The notes: a model not told the origin generated them from the sequence alone. Shown: positions 35,823 through 47,160, counted from the stretch's first letter. The stretch is 64,000 nt of DNA from Adiantum capillus-veneris (GCA_014529385.2 CM043953.1:80358338-80422337), one strand, 5' to 3'. Translations and numbers: made by a program.

Positions 35823-37920
35823 GTACTAAGTAATTAAGGGCAATGTTTGAAGAGGGAGGAAAAAAGTCGATGTTAACTTGTGATTTTTTGCAAAATTATC
35901 TAATAATACCCTTATAATTCATCATCTTCATCATTTTTTTATTGATAAATGAGACTTAAAAATAGAAAAATCCAACAAAAAACAATAAAGCTGTGTTTTT
36001 CAATGGATTTTCTTAATTATTCAATTTTCACTTTACTTTTTTAGAGCATTTTGCTATTTTCTTTGATTTTTTCAAATAAACAGGTCAAAAATTAATAATA
36101 AATAGCAAGGAAGCTTAGATGGAAAAACGGAAGACACGATGGGGATCAAAAAGACAAGGCAGAGAAGCACAAAAATTTTCAATGAAATCAGAAGATGGAA
36201 GAGGGAAGCCTAAATTAGGCAGCCAGGCCTACTTTTACAAAGTTCTTGCAGAATGAGCTATAGGAATCCGATCAAGGAAATTTTTGAGTCTAACATAGAT
36301 TTCACGGCCTAGTAGGACTAGCGAGAGAATCTGGGGAAAATTGGTTCGGGAAGTCCGGGTATAGATATCCAAGGTAGGCTAAAACCACCTCATTTCCACT
36401 TGCAGCCCTTGCAGAGAGAGCGTTCGACCTCTTTCGTGCGTCTTTTTCGGAGTCCATAGTTGCCTGTTTTCAGCGCTGTCTCACACGAGACATGAGCGGT
36501 AGTTCTTTACTCGTCAATGATCCATTTTGTATCGCCGGTAGCTAGTCTAAACCCCTAGAAAAACCCTAGAAATTGAGCAGTGCACGAAGACCTACAACCA
36601 AAAACTGACCATAGTGGCCTGTCAGCTCGACGAAATCAGATGGGATTTGAACTGCAGCATGCCCTAACATAATAGAACCTTTCTATATCATCAGTTGACC
36701 ATTCGACAGGGGTCGAGGGGGTCCCCAGAAGAAAAGCTAGGTTTTTGGCGGATGCCAGAATTCCAATCTAACTCCACAGATAGCTTGCCCACGAGGTTCT
36801 TACACAATGTATATGATTGGTTTAGTAAAATCAATCAAGCAAAGCCCTCAAAAAGCAGAAAATGGCTCCAAGGCTACAAGGTGTCAAATTCGACATACGG
36901 GGTCAAACTGACTCCAAATGAGCCAGAATTGGATGACCTGCTTCACGACTATGTTACGGACAAGTCCAAAGCCTCAAAGTTGACTAATCAACCCAACAGA
37001 TAGTGTAGTCACAGAAAATGGTGATTTCAGAGTCGACAGAGCACAAAGTGATGCCGGCATGACCAAACTTGACCAAATTCAGTTTAGGACTTGTTTTAGG
37101 TGTATAGAATATGTCTAGGTCAAAAGTTGTAAGTTTTGCAAAAAAATTGTCACTGTTGTAAATAATCACGATTATTTACTTTTGCACTATTTTTGCTTGA
37201 AAGTTGTCACATCACCTCACCTATCATGTGTACACACCTATTACATACCAAAAATCAAGTATGAGCCAAGATGGGCACCTATAACTTGGAAAATTGCCAG
37301 AAAACACAAAGAATTCTTTGCAAGCCAATTTTTGGGTTATGGACAACATTTCTTGATCTAAATAACCTCATATCTCATACGCAAGGTCTATACAATGCCT
37401 AAAACCAGTTTGTAACAAAAAATATTGATTTTGGTAGAAAAGTTAATAATCGCGATTATTTACTTTCTAGCCAAATTGGGGGAGTTTTGATATTTTGCCA
37501 TCATACATCCAAAGTACATGATGTGTTAAGCCCACTAGCCAAATTTGAACCAATTGGGAGCTCAAAATCTCAAATTTCCTTTATATCTACTGTTTCAGAG
37601 ACCTAAAGCCAAAATCTGCTCCCATTTTCACCCTATGCATCCAAATGAGCCCATATTTCACTCAGAGTATGTATTTGGAATATACTTCAAGCCTATGAAG
37701 CCAAGTTTGCAAAAAGTTGAAAAAAATACGCAGCTATAAATAATTGCGATTATTTACTTTGGTTGCAAAAATTTGTTTTGACTTTACAGTTTTGTTCCTT
37801 GCATGTTTTTATGCATCTATGCTTGTTCAAAAATTGATTTGAAGAAAATTGGACCAAAATTGTCAGCATTTCAGACTAAAGGAAATTTCAGAGAAAATTT
37901 CGACAAATCTGCTAACTTGG
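35823..37920 (+). other. Giant element 3' spacer with second palindrome array
   Basis: AT-rich, with no ORF that I can support. Three further copies of the 22-bp palindrome lie at 37158, 37442 and 37736 (spacing 284 and 294), again inside weakly similar units of about 288 bp. This mirrors the leader array 10 kb upstream. Confidence 0.75.
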
Positions 37921-38017
37921 ATAATCTATTTACTGAACAGGAGCCATCCAAGCAGCAGAGAGGGACAAGAAAAAGCTCAACCAAAAGGAAAAGTTACAGG
38001 AACTACCCGCATATCAA

Positions 38018-38917
38018 TTGGATCCAGATTCAGTCAAAGCCACCAAGGTAGCTTATCTCTCCAAAGAACAGCTAGAAGAGCATCACACCACAGTCTTCAC
38101 CGGCAGATTCAAGAGTGAGGAGGGAAATCAGGTCGAGTTGCAACTCCTACCTAAGGAAGTATATGATGTTGCCGCAAAGCCTGAGACCAAAGAAGCCAGC
38201 CGCCGCAGACTGGGACTCAGAGACTTTTATGAACAGGAACCATGCGGAGTGGATTTCCAAAAAGCTAACGAGCTTCTATCCACGATCAAAGAAGATGGAA
38301 CTGCTCAAATTTCTGACATGCCGGGAAATAAATTCGAAGTGGTAATAACCAAAGATATAGTGGTAGAAGCAGTCAGACTACCCACAGAAGGAATGACCAT
38401 GAGGGCAAGGGACAGGAAAATGGCAGGTACATTCACCAAGGAAACTGCCGCAGCCACTTTTGCAGATTTAATTCACAAGCAAGTGGAAGAGCCAGGCAGA
38501 TTATACCACCAGCACTTCCACTTCTTGGCAAAAAGGCCACCAAGGTACACCACGCCAAATGACGTGGTTGCCACCACTTTCACACAAGTTCTCAAGTCAA
38601 CAACCAGGAAACCGATGGACCACGCACAATACGTCTTGACCACTTTGAAGGGCACAAAAAAAGAAGGGAAGATCACTTACTTCGGTGCGCCACAAGTCTT
38701 GACAAGGATTGCGTACCATGCCATCGGCATGGCCGACAACCTACCGCCTGTCCCAGACCAAAACACATGGATATTGGCAGCACAACCATCTCCTAGAGCT
38801 ACAAGGTCAGCCAAAAGATCCTATAAATTAGATGAAGAATTGGCTGAAAGCTCGCCGGAAAGGCACAGTGCGAGAGCTCTCATAATGAGGAAAAGAGGTC
38901 AAGAAGAGAGGAGATGA
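38018..38917 (+). CDS. Giant element accessory ORF, unrecognised
   Basis: 299 open codons starting MDPDSVKATKVAYLSKEQLE. The middle part is globular-looking: YHQHFHFLAKRPPRYTTPND, VVATTFTQVL, ITYFGAPQVLTRIAYHAI. The C-terminus is basic (SAKRSYKLDEELAESSPE). Athila elements carry an extra ORF in this position, sometimes called env-like. I see no signal peptide or membrane helix here and cannot show homology. This long open frame in a decayed element is notable. Confidence 0.55.
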   Translation: MDPDSVKATKVAYLSKEQLEEHHTTVFTGRFKSEEGNQVELQLLPKEVYDVAAKPETKEASRRRLGLRDFYEQEPCGVDFQKANELLSTIKEDGTAQISDMPGNKFEVVITKDIVVEAVRLPTEGMTMRARDRKMAGTFTKETAAATFADLIHKQVEEPGRLYHQHFHFLAKRPPRYTTPNDVVATTFTQVLKSTTRKPMDHAQYVLTTLKGTKKEGKITYFGAPQVLTRIAYHAIGMADNLPPVPDQNTWILAAQPSPRATRSAKRSYKLDEELAESSPERHSARALIMRKRGQEERR

Positions 38918-40807
38918 AGAGAAAAGCTATGGCCTCCCACCAAGAAGAGCCAGTGCAAAAGCAAGCTTGTTTTGAAAGAGAAAAACATGCCTACCAGCGC
39001 AGCCGACAAGCACAAGGAAAGGACCCCGAAAAATGGGTAGCTAGCGGTAAGGGCTCGAGGACAAAGCATCACATGAGAAAAGAGGCTGAAGATCCGACAG
39101 AGTCTTTGGAAAAAATGTACCAAGAAGCAGAAGCCCTCAAGCTGAAAGAAGCCCAAGAAGAGGCAACTTGAAAGCAAAAGAGGCGGAGGAACAGAGACAA
39201 GCCGAGGAAATGGCAAGGGAAGAAGCACATGACCAAGGTCAAGGGTCTCCCCGACCCACTTCACCGTCTACTGCACAACAAGAAAATCCTATGCCAAGCC
39301 CACCACCATCACCTGCACGTAAAGACACCACTAAAGAAGCCGAGCCTGAGAAAGAGAAAGCCACAGAAGCTGAGCCCACCAAAGAGATATAACCTGAATC
39401 AAAGGAAGCAGAAGAATCTACACAAGAGGCTGACCAGCAAGAGCAACAAAAAGAGAAAGAAGATAAGCCTGAACAACAAAAGGCACAAGAATCTGCACAA
39501 CAGGCAACCACTGCACAAGAGGACACAACAAAGTCTGAGCCAGCACCTTCTACTTCCACACAATAAGAAACAGCTGAGGCATCCACAAAGCCTCAGGAAG
39601 ACAAGGCAGAAAAAGAACAGCTACATCCTCAAGGGAAAGAAGAACCAGCAAAAACCACAACACAACAGAAGGACACAGAAGAGGCTGCAGGCACATCAAC
39701 TCAGCTAATAAGACAGAAGGACTGGCAGTCTAATGACGAGGTAATCCTGCAAGTAAACAAATATGCAAGGCAAATGCAAGATATGACAGAGAGACTCCGA
39801 TCAGCAGCACTTGGGCCGTAGCACAAAGGCCAAGGAGTTAGAGATGGTGATTGACGCTCTCCAAGGAGAGTTAGAAGACAGAATGAACGTCATCACCAAT
39901 CTTCAGGGGCAAGTGCAAGAAATGAAAGCTGAAGCTGAACAACATCAGCTAGCCAGGGATAGACAACAGAAGGAGATGGAAGAGCTAGGTGATATGCTCA
40001 CAAAGTTATCAGATGCTTGCCAAAGCGAAAGACGAACAACTGACAGAAGTTATAAACAAACTTCTAACGACCACCCTGTCAGCTCAAAAAATTCAGGTGC
40101 AGTTGGATGTCGCAAATGCTTCTTTACAATACTCCAAACAAAGAATAAATGATCAGGTAATCTTCTTACGGAAAATAAGAGAGAATCCAGCCATACCCTC
40201 GATCAAAGGAACATATGAGGTCTATAAAGAATTGGAGAAGAAGAACAAGGACCTCGAGCTGGAGTTAAAGCTGGAGCAATCTCAATGCAAGGACGTGGCT
40301 TTGATGTGGGTCTAGAGAGAAGAAGAGCTCCTAAAAGAAATAGCTAAGCTCAAAAGAGTTAACCAGCTCCTGAGAGAAGGAAAGCCAAAAACACAGGAAG
40401 AGAAAATCACTTTAGAGCCGCCGCAAATAGATATACCCTCGGTGCCATTTGATGAATTGGAGACACAGTCCACAACAGAGCTGAGTAGTGAAGATGATTT
40501 TCAGATAAACATTACAGATGCAGACACAGTGCCCATGGTCTAGATATCAAAAGTTGAAGAAGATGCATTGAAAGAAAAGATCACACAAGAGGTGGATGAG
40601 CAGTGGAAGGCCACGATGGATTGGGAGTTGAGAGTTCTTCACTGCGTCAACATCACTCAACTCACTCCTAATCAGATCAATGCGCAATGGCATCAACAAT
40701 CCCTACCATACCCTCTCATAAAAGTGGAATTACTACAGGTAAAAGAGAGTCTCTACAAAGACATGCAAGAAGAGGTGCAGATAAAGACCACCCCAAGTGG
40801 AGGCTGA
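38914..40807 (+). pseudogene. Charged coiled-coil ORFs of the giant element
   Basis: Frames 38914-39171, 39168-39392, 39811-40152, 39989-40315 and 40568-40807 follow each other with small shifts. The first part is a Lys/Glu/Ala-rich low-complexity run (AEEMAREEAHDQGQG, EAEPEKEKATEAEPTKE). The later part has heptad-like coiled coil (LQGELEDRMNVITNLQGQVQ, ELEKKNKDLELELKLEQSQC). Together with 38018-38917 this may once have been one long protein with a globular head and a coiled-coil tail. No catalytic motif. Confidence 0.5.
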
Positions 40808-41027
40808 GCTGGTTGAACAAGAATCCGAGGTATTTGATTCTGTTCACAAGAGCACCTGCGGCCCTGCAACAAAGAGATCCCATTTTTTGTCCTGTACCAA
40901 GAGTAACAACTTGGCAAGAGCATGAGGCATTGACAAAGAAGCGGCCAACCTGGCTGAACTACCCAAGACTGCCAGCTCAGAAAAGGGACTGGCCACAAAG
41001 GAATACATGGTGAAAACCCTGATGGTC

Positions 41028-41423
41028 GCCATGTCTTTCTTCAAAAGTCTATCGGATCTCTCTTGTGCAATGTTATATAAAATATGACGAATGCTGCTCA
41101 CTTGTATTGAAGTTTTTCATGAGCCAGAGCAAGCAAGCACCCCGTGGATGTCATTCCTCGAGGGAAATAAGGGTTTGTGCTATGATCTCAGTGGTCAGCC
41201 TTCCGAAGAAGTCCTCTATGGCTTCTACGCCTGGTGTATGTTCTTACCATCACATAATATGTTGGCATTCGAAGAAGCTTTCTACACGGGATTCTTCACT
41301 TGGCCAACGAAGATATTTTCACCAGTGATCAGCAACCTCACATCAAGGTTTGTAGGCTACTCAGTGGTGGAGCTGAAGAACAGAGTAACCATGCAGTTTG
41401 TGCAAGTGCTGAAAAGGCACTGA
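41028..41423 (+). pseudogene. Giant element terminal ORF
   Basis: The open stretch 41091-41423 encodes MSFLEGNKGLCYDLSGQP, EEVLYGFYAWCMFLPSHNML and FFTWPTKIFSPVISNLTSRF, an aromatic-rich sequence without known domain. It ends about 100 bp before the 3' LTR. It may be the C-terminus of the accessory protein. Confidence 0.4.
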
Positions 41424-41502
41424 ATGCGCTTAAAGACCGACTCGCTAGCCACCAGTCCGAAGACTATTTCAACCCATAAAGCTGTGTCAAGGGACGACAC
41501 AG

Positions 41503-41518
41503 TCGAGGAGGAGGGGAA
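41503..41518 (+). other. Polypurine tract
   Basis: GAGGAGGAGGGGAA directly precedes the 3' LTR start TGTTAGC, the expected plus-strand primer site. Confidence 0.85.
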
Positions 41519-42435
41519 TGTTAGCAGCAAGCTAATACCGATACCATTTTTCGGAGTTCTCTTTGTAAAACACTTATTATTTTTATAAATCGAGAATATT
41601 ATAACTCCTATTTTCTCGGATAAACCCTGTAATTAATGAGCCGGGGCTACAAGCTTCTAGATTGTATCAACCTATCATTACCCAGCTTTGGTAGAACTCC
41701 AGATTATTAGTTTTGACCACCCAAAAACCTTGGCTAAGGTATAAAAGCCAATTTTTGTAAGTTGTTTATAAGTTTTGGATAATGAAATACACAGCGTGAG
41801 CTTACGACGCTCACTCCTCTCCTTCTCTCACTTCCTACTCCCTTCCCGGTTGTCACATTGCAATCGCGTTTGTTGCATTGCAACCGCAGGTAAGAGCGAT
41901 ACACATTGATGTAATTAGTTCACCATAATTCGTAGCTTTTGGCGTCACCGACCCGTGGCCTAATTTCTTCATAACTAGGAATTTACACTTTCAAATCAAA
42001 AACTAAGTATAGGTGGGGTATTGGGGCATCATTGCTAAGCATTTAGATGCATTCTAGGTTGAAAACGACTAAGTCAAAAATCCACTGCTGTTAATAACCG
42101 CGATTTTGGAACTTGACCTAAAGTGGGGTTTGTGACCATAAGCATGTGTGATTAGGTCTTATAAACATGTCCTAGAAGTTTCATTACGTTTGGACGTCAT
42201 TTGATGCTGTAACGGATGTGATTTGTTTGCCGATGAGCGATTGGATTTTGGTGATTTCAATCACTTGAGTGTAGCTTGAGTTAGATGCGAGTTGTTAGTT
42301 GTTTTTCGAGAGACAACCTCTTGTAGCCTCTATGTACTAGTCAAGTAAGCTTCATCCCATGGATTGACAAATCAATCGTGGTTCTCGCTAATACTGCAAT
42401 AAGATAGGATGGTGAGGTTAGACATGCGTCCCACA
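41519..42435 (+). repeat. Giant element 3' LTR
   Basis: 917 bp, matching the 5' LTR along its length, followed by the GGGTA target duplication. Confidence 0.92.
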
Positions 42436-42440
42436 GGGTA

Positions 42441-42665
42441 TGCTAAGAACCAAGGTACACACAATTTATTGTATTCCAAACTCTACACCAACCATTTTGG
42501 CATGTCTCTTGCCTGTTCATTTCCAACCCTATCCACATCAAGTAAATCCTATAATTTGTATTAATAATGGGGTGAGTCATGAAATCATTTGCAACTTGTA
42601 TTGGTTGTATATTTACCTCAATAGGACTTATATCCATGCTCCCTCCATCTAACATATGCAACAAT
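42441..42665. other. Host sequence between two nested insertions
   Basis: About 225 bp of pre-insertion DNA lie between the giant element and gypsy2. The left target repeat is GGGTA and the last five bases (42661-42665, ACAAT) are the gypsy2 target. On the minus strand it has a 73-codon frame (SMDISPIEVNIQPIQVANDF) that could be the upstream continuation of the copia remnant at 23828-24663, though I see no diagnostic motif. Confidence 0.6.
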
Positions 42666-43203
42666 TGTGCGCGTCTATCGCATGTGTCAATGCAGGGAAC
42701 TTACCGTACACTATGTGCGAGCCACAAATGGCTACAAGCACACAACCAGACTAATCTAGCAAGCTCAAGAGAGCAAGGTGTGTCACTCACCTCCCTATGC
42801 TCGCCTTCGTGGAGGATTCCTCGCTGCGAAGAAGAAGGAGCTACCACTGTGCTGCGCTCAACCGCCTCGCCGTCATCATGCCATCATCGCAATGCTCGTT
42901 TGGGCACACACACTCTCTCTCTATAATGCATACACAGACACACAAGGAGATGATGAAGAAGAAGAAGATGGAGATGGAGCAAGAGCACTCTTCAATTGCA
43001 CAAATGAGAGAATGAGTGATTTTTAGGTTTAGATGACTTTTATATGAGCTCGCCCATTCACACTTGGGCGCCCATGCTTAGCCAACTAACCCTTGAATGT
43101 TCTAGTTAGAGTGAAACTCTCATTGGCAATCACTCTATCCTTTTCCTATCGGACTGACAAGCCTGGCCCATGACTACTATAAGTGGACGCTGGTGGGTTA
43201 ACA
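42666..43203 (-). repeat. Gypsy2 3' LTR
   Basis: 538 bp. Equal in length to the 5' LTR at 52076. The polypurine tract complement TGCCCCCCTTCC follows at 43204. Confidence 0.92.
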
Positions 43204-43639
43204 TGCCCCCCTTCCTGATGTAGATTCCACTCTCGGAATATAACAGTGCAGCATTGGGATCCACGATAGGAGTACCTGTGTCAGAAGAAAAGCAACATTG
43301 TGAAAGCTCAAAGGAGCATGTGAAATGCGTGCAATAAGTGAGATGCATACATGATATTCTAGGAAATGCAAAAAAATTCATGAATTGTAACATTGCCAAC
43401 TAGAACAAGCGTAGGACCTGAATGAAATGCAATTGGTTAAGGTCTATTAGGTTGACTCTAAGAGAAGTATGCAAGAGCTAGGGCTATAGTAAGTACTAGA
43501 TTGACCAACGTTAATTAAAAACTGTCGACTAAAGAGTAGCTAACCCTAGGAATGCTCATCGGGGTCTAAAGACTAGTGATCTTGTCACTTATACCACTTA
43601 AGTGTGATCAACATAAAATACAAGGAAGTTTGTGCTATT

Positions 43640-43840
43640 TGCTTTCTCTTTTCTTTTTCTCTTTTTTTTTGTTTTTTTGCTTTTTTGTTTTTTGTTTTTT
43701 TGTTGTTGTCATAGTTGCTACAAGTAGCTGGGGGATTCAAGGTCTCAAATACCAGCAACTGGGAGACTCAAGGTCTCAAATACCAGCTTGAGCATAAACT
43801 AGCCGGGAGACTCGAGGTCTCAAATACCAGCTTAACACAT
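43640..43840. repeat. Poly-T stretch and short tandem repeat in gypsy2 3' UTR
   Basis: A T-rich low-complexity run (43645-43705) is followed by three imperfect copies of a roughly 30-bp unit containing CAAGGTCTCAAATACCAGC (43738-43830). No gene in 43204-44281. Confidence 0.8.
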
Positions 43841-44281
43841 GGACTTCCACAACACGTCACACTTAGGTGGAATAAGCTAGAGAGAACTATATCCTCATAG
43901 CCTAAAACAATACTAAAGTTACTACAATTAATAGACTATTTAGGAATTAAATTCAGCAATTAAGTAGCTTAGTTTAGACTAAGGTCTTGATACCTAATTA
44001 AAGCCAACTAATAGACCAAAATCAAAGAGAAGAACAAGATACTAGAAGTTTGAAAGAATTACAACATCTAAATTGGCAATGTCACAACTTCATAAATTTT
44101 ATGCATTGTTAGAAACTTAAATGACAAGATGCAAACATGTAACTGTGGAAAGCATGGATAAAAGGAAATAGTATGCGTGATATAATGGAGAACATCCGTT
44201 GTAACATGTTCCAGAGGCACATCAATGGGAAAAGGTACCAACCCTTATTGAACACAGTTAAAGAACATAAGGAATCCTAAC

Positions 44282-44575
44282 CTAATTATTTGCACTCCCC
44301 CTAGAGAGAAAAGGGAATAGGATATTGTAGAGATTGGGGGGAAACCCTAAGGGTAAACCCCTCTCCTCGTCGTCGAGAAAAACAAAGTCATCATCTATGA
44401 GACCATACGTGCCATCTGTGTAATCATATAAATCGTCTTCATCATTAGAGGCACCAATGTTTACTAAGAAGGTCACTAGACGCCTATAGTCATCTTGGTC
44501 AAGAGGGTAGTCTTGTGCAATGGAAGAGACGCTCTCTACTAAGTATGGGTCAGTCATGGTCGATGTATCAGCCAT
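44282..44575 (-). CDS. Gypsy2 conserved 3'-terminal ORF
   Basis: 97 codons with YLVESVSSIAQ, DDYRRLVTFLVNIGAS, DDDFVFLDDEERGLPLGF and PPNLYNILFP, closely matching the gypsy1 ORF at 7097-7555. The N-terminal part present in gypsy1 is disrupted here near 44576-44700. Acidic, no known domain. Confidence 0.5.
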   Translation of the reverse strand: MADTSTMTDPYLVESVSSIAQDYPLDQDDYRRLVTFLVNIGASNDEDDLYDYTDGTYGLIDDDFVFLDDEERGLPLGFPPNLYNILFPFLSRGSANN

Positions 44576-44814
44576 TCTAACTCCTCGAAATTCCTCTCAC
44601 ATGCTAGCGTACCCTACCATATCCCATTCACAGCCAAGCATTGGAAAGACCATGTGAAACACTTGTGAAAATTAACGAGGGTACCTCTCACCCAAGGCAC
44701 GAGTGGATGACTCTAGCGTACTATCCATATCTGTACACATAGATAGATGATGGTTAGAGTTCAAATATTACAAGGGTCATGTTCTTGTGCATAATGTGTT
44801 TTTATGATTTTGTG

Positions 44815-45720
44815 TTATGTATAGAACTTGTAAGTTTCCATATTATTGTTTGGTGACTCTTGATCCTTTACTTTGTTATTTTGTTTTTGTGAGTATAAGG
44901 CTTTATATATACATTCCCTAGGATTGGAGATTGAGAGGTCAGGGAGGAAGGTTGAGAGGGAAGCAAGTGAATGATGGATATTAGCAAACACTCCCCCCTT
45001 CCTTGGGTAGATCATACCTTTTGGAATGATGTCATCACCTTTTGAAACCAATTGTTCAAAGTTGTTATAGATGAAGGCTTTACCCAATAGTTTTCCACCA
45101 CCCTGTGCGTTTCATTTAGTTGCAAGGGTGGTAAGGTACTTTCCCATGATTTTATTTGCAACGTTGTTGTAGGTGGTGAACTTACAACGGGAGGTGCAAA
45201 CTCTTCCTTATTTGTATGGATATGTACAATGGTAGGTGGAGGTTGTGTCGAAGCTTCTACTTCTGTATAGGAGCTACATGAAGAGCAAGAAGCTTCATTT
45301 GACTTCCCTGTTCCTGAGCTAGGTGGAACAAATTGTTCTTTCCTCGGTACTAAAACTAGCTCTGGAGCAGGTGTGTAGCATTCCGTGATTTTTTCCTTTC
45401 CACAATCTTCAATTTGTTTTGGAGCCACATGATTGGGCTCACATGGGCCATGTGACAAGTAAGAGCACAATTTACGTTTTGGCACCCAGATTTGATCATT
45501 TCCTTCATAGTAGCCTTGGACTTCCAATAGTAAGTTGTAAGTGGGGCTATCTACAATTAACTTTATACCTTAAACGGTGTAGAGTCACTATGTATTTCTT
45601 TACATTTCTTGGGGCGAGTGGATGTCTCTTACCGGGCTCCTGTCTTTTAGCACTAGCTATGGTCACTAAAGAAGCTTTAGGAACCCACTTGTATGCTTTC
45701 TTTGTTATATTGGGATGTGT
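44815..45720 (-). pseudogene. Gypsy2 WVPK-motif region
   Basis: On the minus strand it starts near 45715 with AYKWVPKASLVTIASAKRQ. It continues into the frame 45527-45012 with EVQGYYEGNDQIWVPKRKL, then a Pro/Ser-rich stretch and PSSITTLNNWFQKV. The frame 45087-44815 adds GDDIIPKGMIYPRKGGVFAN. Two WVPK motifs spaced by about 50 residues recall the giant element. Role unknown. Confidence 0.5.
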
Positions 45721-45763
45721 CTTGTGTGTCTCAAGCTTTATTTCAACTACATCAATTGAAGCT

Positions 45764-46336
45764 CTAGAGAGTTGGGCTATGCAATGTTTTGGGTTTTATT
45801 TCCTTAAGAGGCAATATCTCAGGGACTATGGCTTGAGTGGCAGGGCTAAGAGTTGGTTTCTGCATTGTGACACCCCCAGTCCCCCAATCAATAGTGCATT
45901 TGGCGGCTATCATCCATGTGCGTCCTAGGTTTATGTTAACCTCCATAGTTCCAACAGGCATGACCAAAAAGTCTTGAGCTACAACCCCATTGTCATAACT
46001 GACAGAAGTGTGTCAGATTCCAAAAATCACAGTTTTTTTCTTGTTGACACCCTTGACTTGGATAATACTCTTAGATAGAGGTGGCTTCCCTAACTGACAC
46101 CACAACCCATATGATAGCAGATTATATTTAGCACCCGTGTCCAATAAGGTGTTATATAGAATTTTTCCATAGGCGTTGTTTATCTCAATAGGGTATCGTA
46201 GAGGTGTGTCAGAGTCCAACCAATCCTTATTAGTTTCAACATGGAATGCATGTGTAGCTTCAAGGTTGGCCTCTTGTTGGTGTCTTATGCATTGTTGTCG
46301 TTCTTTCGCCTCAGCTTGCGCTTGTATCTTTTTCAA
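45764..46336 (-). pseudogene. Gypsy2 second retropepsin-like domain
   Basis: The reading frame gives YPIEINNAYGKILYNTLLDT, then GAKYNLLSYGLWCQLG (intact DTG active-site loop), a TGA at 46013-46015, and QDFLVMPVGTMEVNINLGRT and WMIAAKCTIDWGTGGVTM. Apart from the stop, the domain looks complete. It lies 3' of the integrase fragment, as in the giant element, and is separate from protease 1 of the same element. Confidence 0.7.
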
Positions 46337-46339
46337 TTC

Positions 46340-47160
46340 TGTTTGTGTCTTGCCTGCTTTTTTTGATGGATGGAACGTAGTTCCTCTTGGCTTAAAGGAT
46401 CATAGTATCTTTTAAATTTTCTCCCATTGAGGAATCCAATGGTTTCAACTCCATCAAGAGTCTCCACACGAATGGTCCCTTGTGGGGTGATTTAACATAC
46501 TCTATATGGTCCTTTTCCTGCATTTCAACTTTTTCTTTTTGTACGCACTCCATACATGAGAACTTTATCACCAACGTTGATATCTTTGTTCTTTAGATGA
46601 CGATCAAACCATTTCTTCCTTCTATCTTTCTCCACAAGTGCATTTTGCACAGCTAATTGCCTCTCTTCATCTAGACTTTCAAGGATATGTAATCGATCAA
46701 CTAAGGGGTTACAATGCCAACCTTCTTGAGAAGCTACTCAAAGACTAAGAATGACAAACTCCCATGGCATAATCGCTTCTTGGCCATACACCATCTTAAA
46801 CGGTGTGCAATTAATGGCAACTTTGTATGCAGTACGATAAGCCCATAGAGCTAATATAAGCTTTAAATCCCAATCTGTACGATGAGCCTCAATTGTCTTT
46901 GTCAAAATGGAGATAAGAGTTTTGTTGGTACTCTCGGTATGGACTTATGGTGAGCTATCATGAAGTTGGTAGTGAGTTCTTTTATCACTCCATTTATAAA
47001 ATGAGTGCCATTGTCACTCACAATCTCAAAGCGACAACCAAATCTTGTAACGATATTCTCAAAGAGAAACTTGGTAGTTGACCTTGCATCAGCCTTGTGT
47101 GTCACCCTGGCTATAGTCTTGTGAGACGCTACTAGTTCCAATGCGAGTCAAACCTTCATC
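46340..47160 (-). pseudogene. Gypsy2 integrase fragment
   Basis: It begins abruptly in the catalytic core: FLFENIVTRFGCRFEIVSDN then GTHFINGVIKEL (second Asp). The Glu region is lost or frameshifted. The C-terminal part (46860-46340) shows LDEERQLAVQNALVEKDRRK, KWFDRHLKNKDINVGDKVL and ETIGFLNGRKFKRYYDPLS. The zinc finger and first Asp are absent. Compared with gypsy1, this fragment plus protease 2 form an extra block of about 1.4 kb. Confidence 0.75.

Larger units (their letters stand above)
24664..42435 (+). mobile_element. Giant 17.8-kb Ty3/gypsy LTR retrotransposon
   Basis: LTRs at 24664-25583 and 41519-42435 both start TGTTAGCAGC and end GCGTCCCACA. They are flanked by the 5-bp direct repeat GGGTA (24659-24663 and 42436-42440), which proves one insertion event. 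Inside are a tRNA-Asp PBS, a 2-kb leader with a palindromic array, gag, a broken protease, RT, integrase, a second retropepsin-like domain, a WVPK region, a second palindromic array, accessory ORFs and a polypurine tract. By eye, the first 190 bp of the LTRs differ at about a dozen positions, so it is not young. The size and tRNA-Asp primer fit the Athila/Tat group. Confidence 0.9.

Noticed and set aside
38018-38917. Envelope protein
   Set aside because: Position fits env-like ORFs, but no signal peptide, membrane helix or cleavage site is visible.
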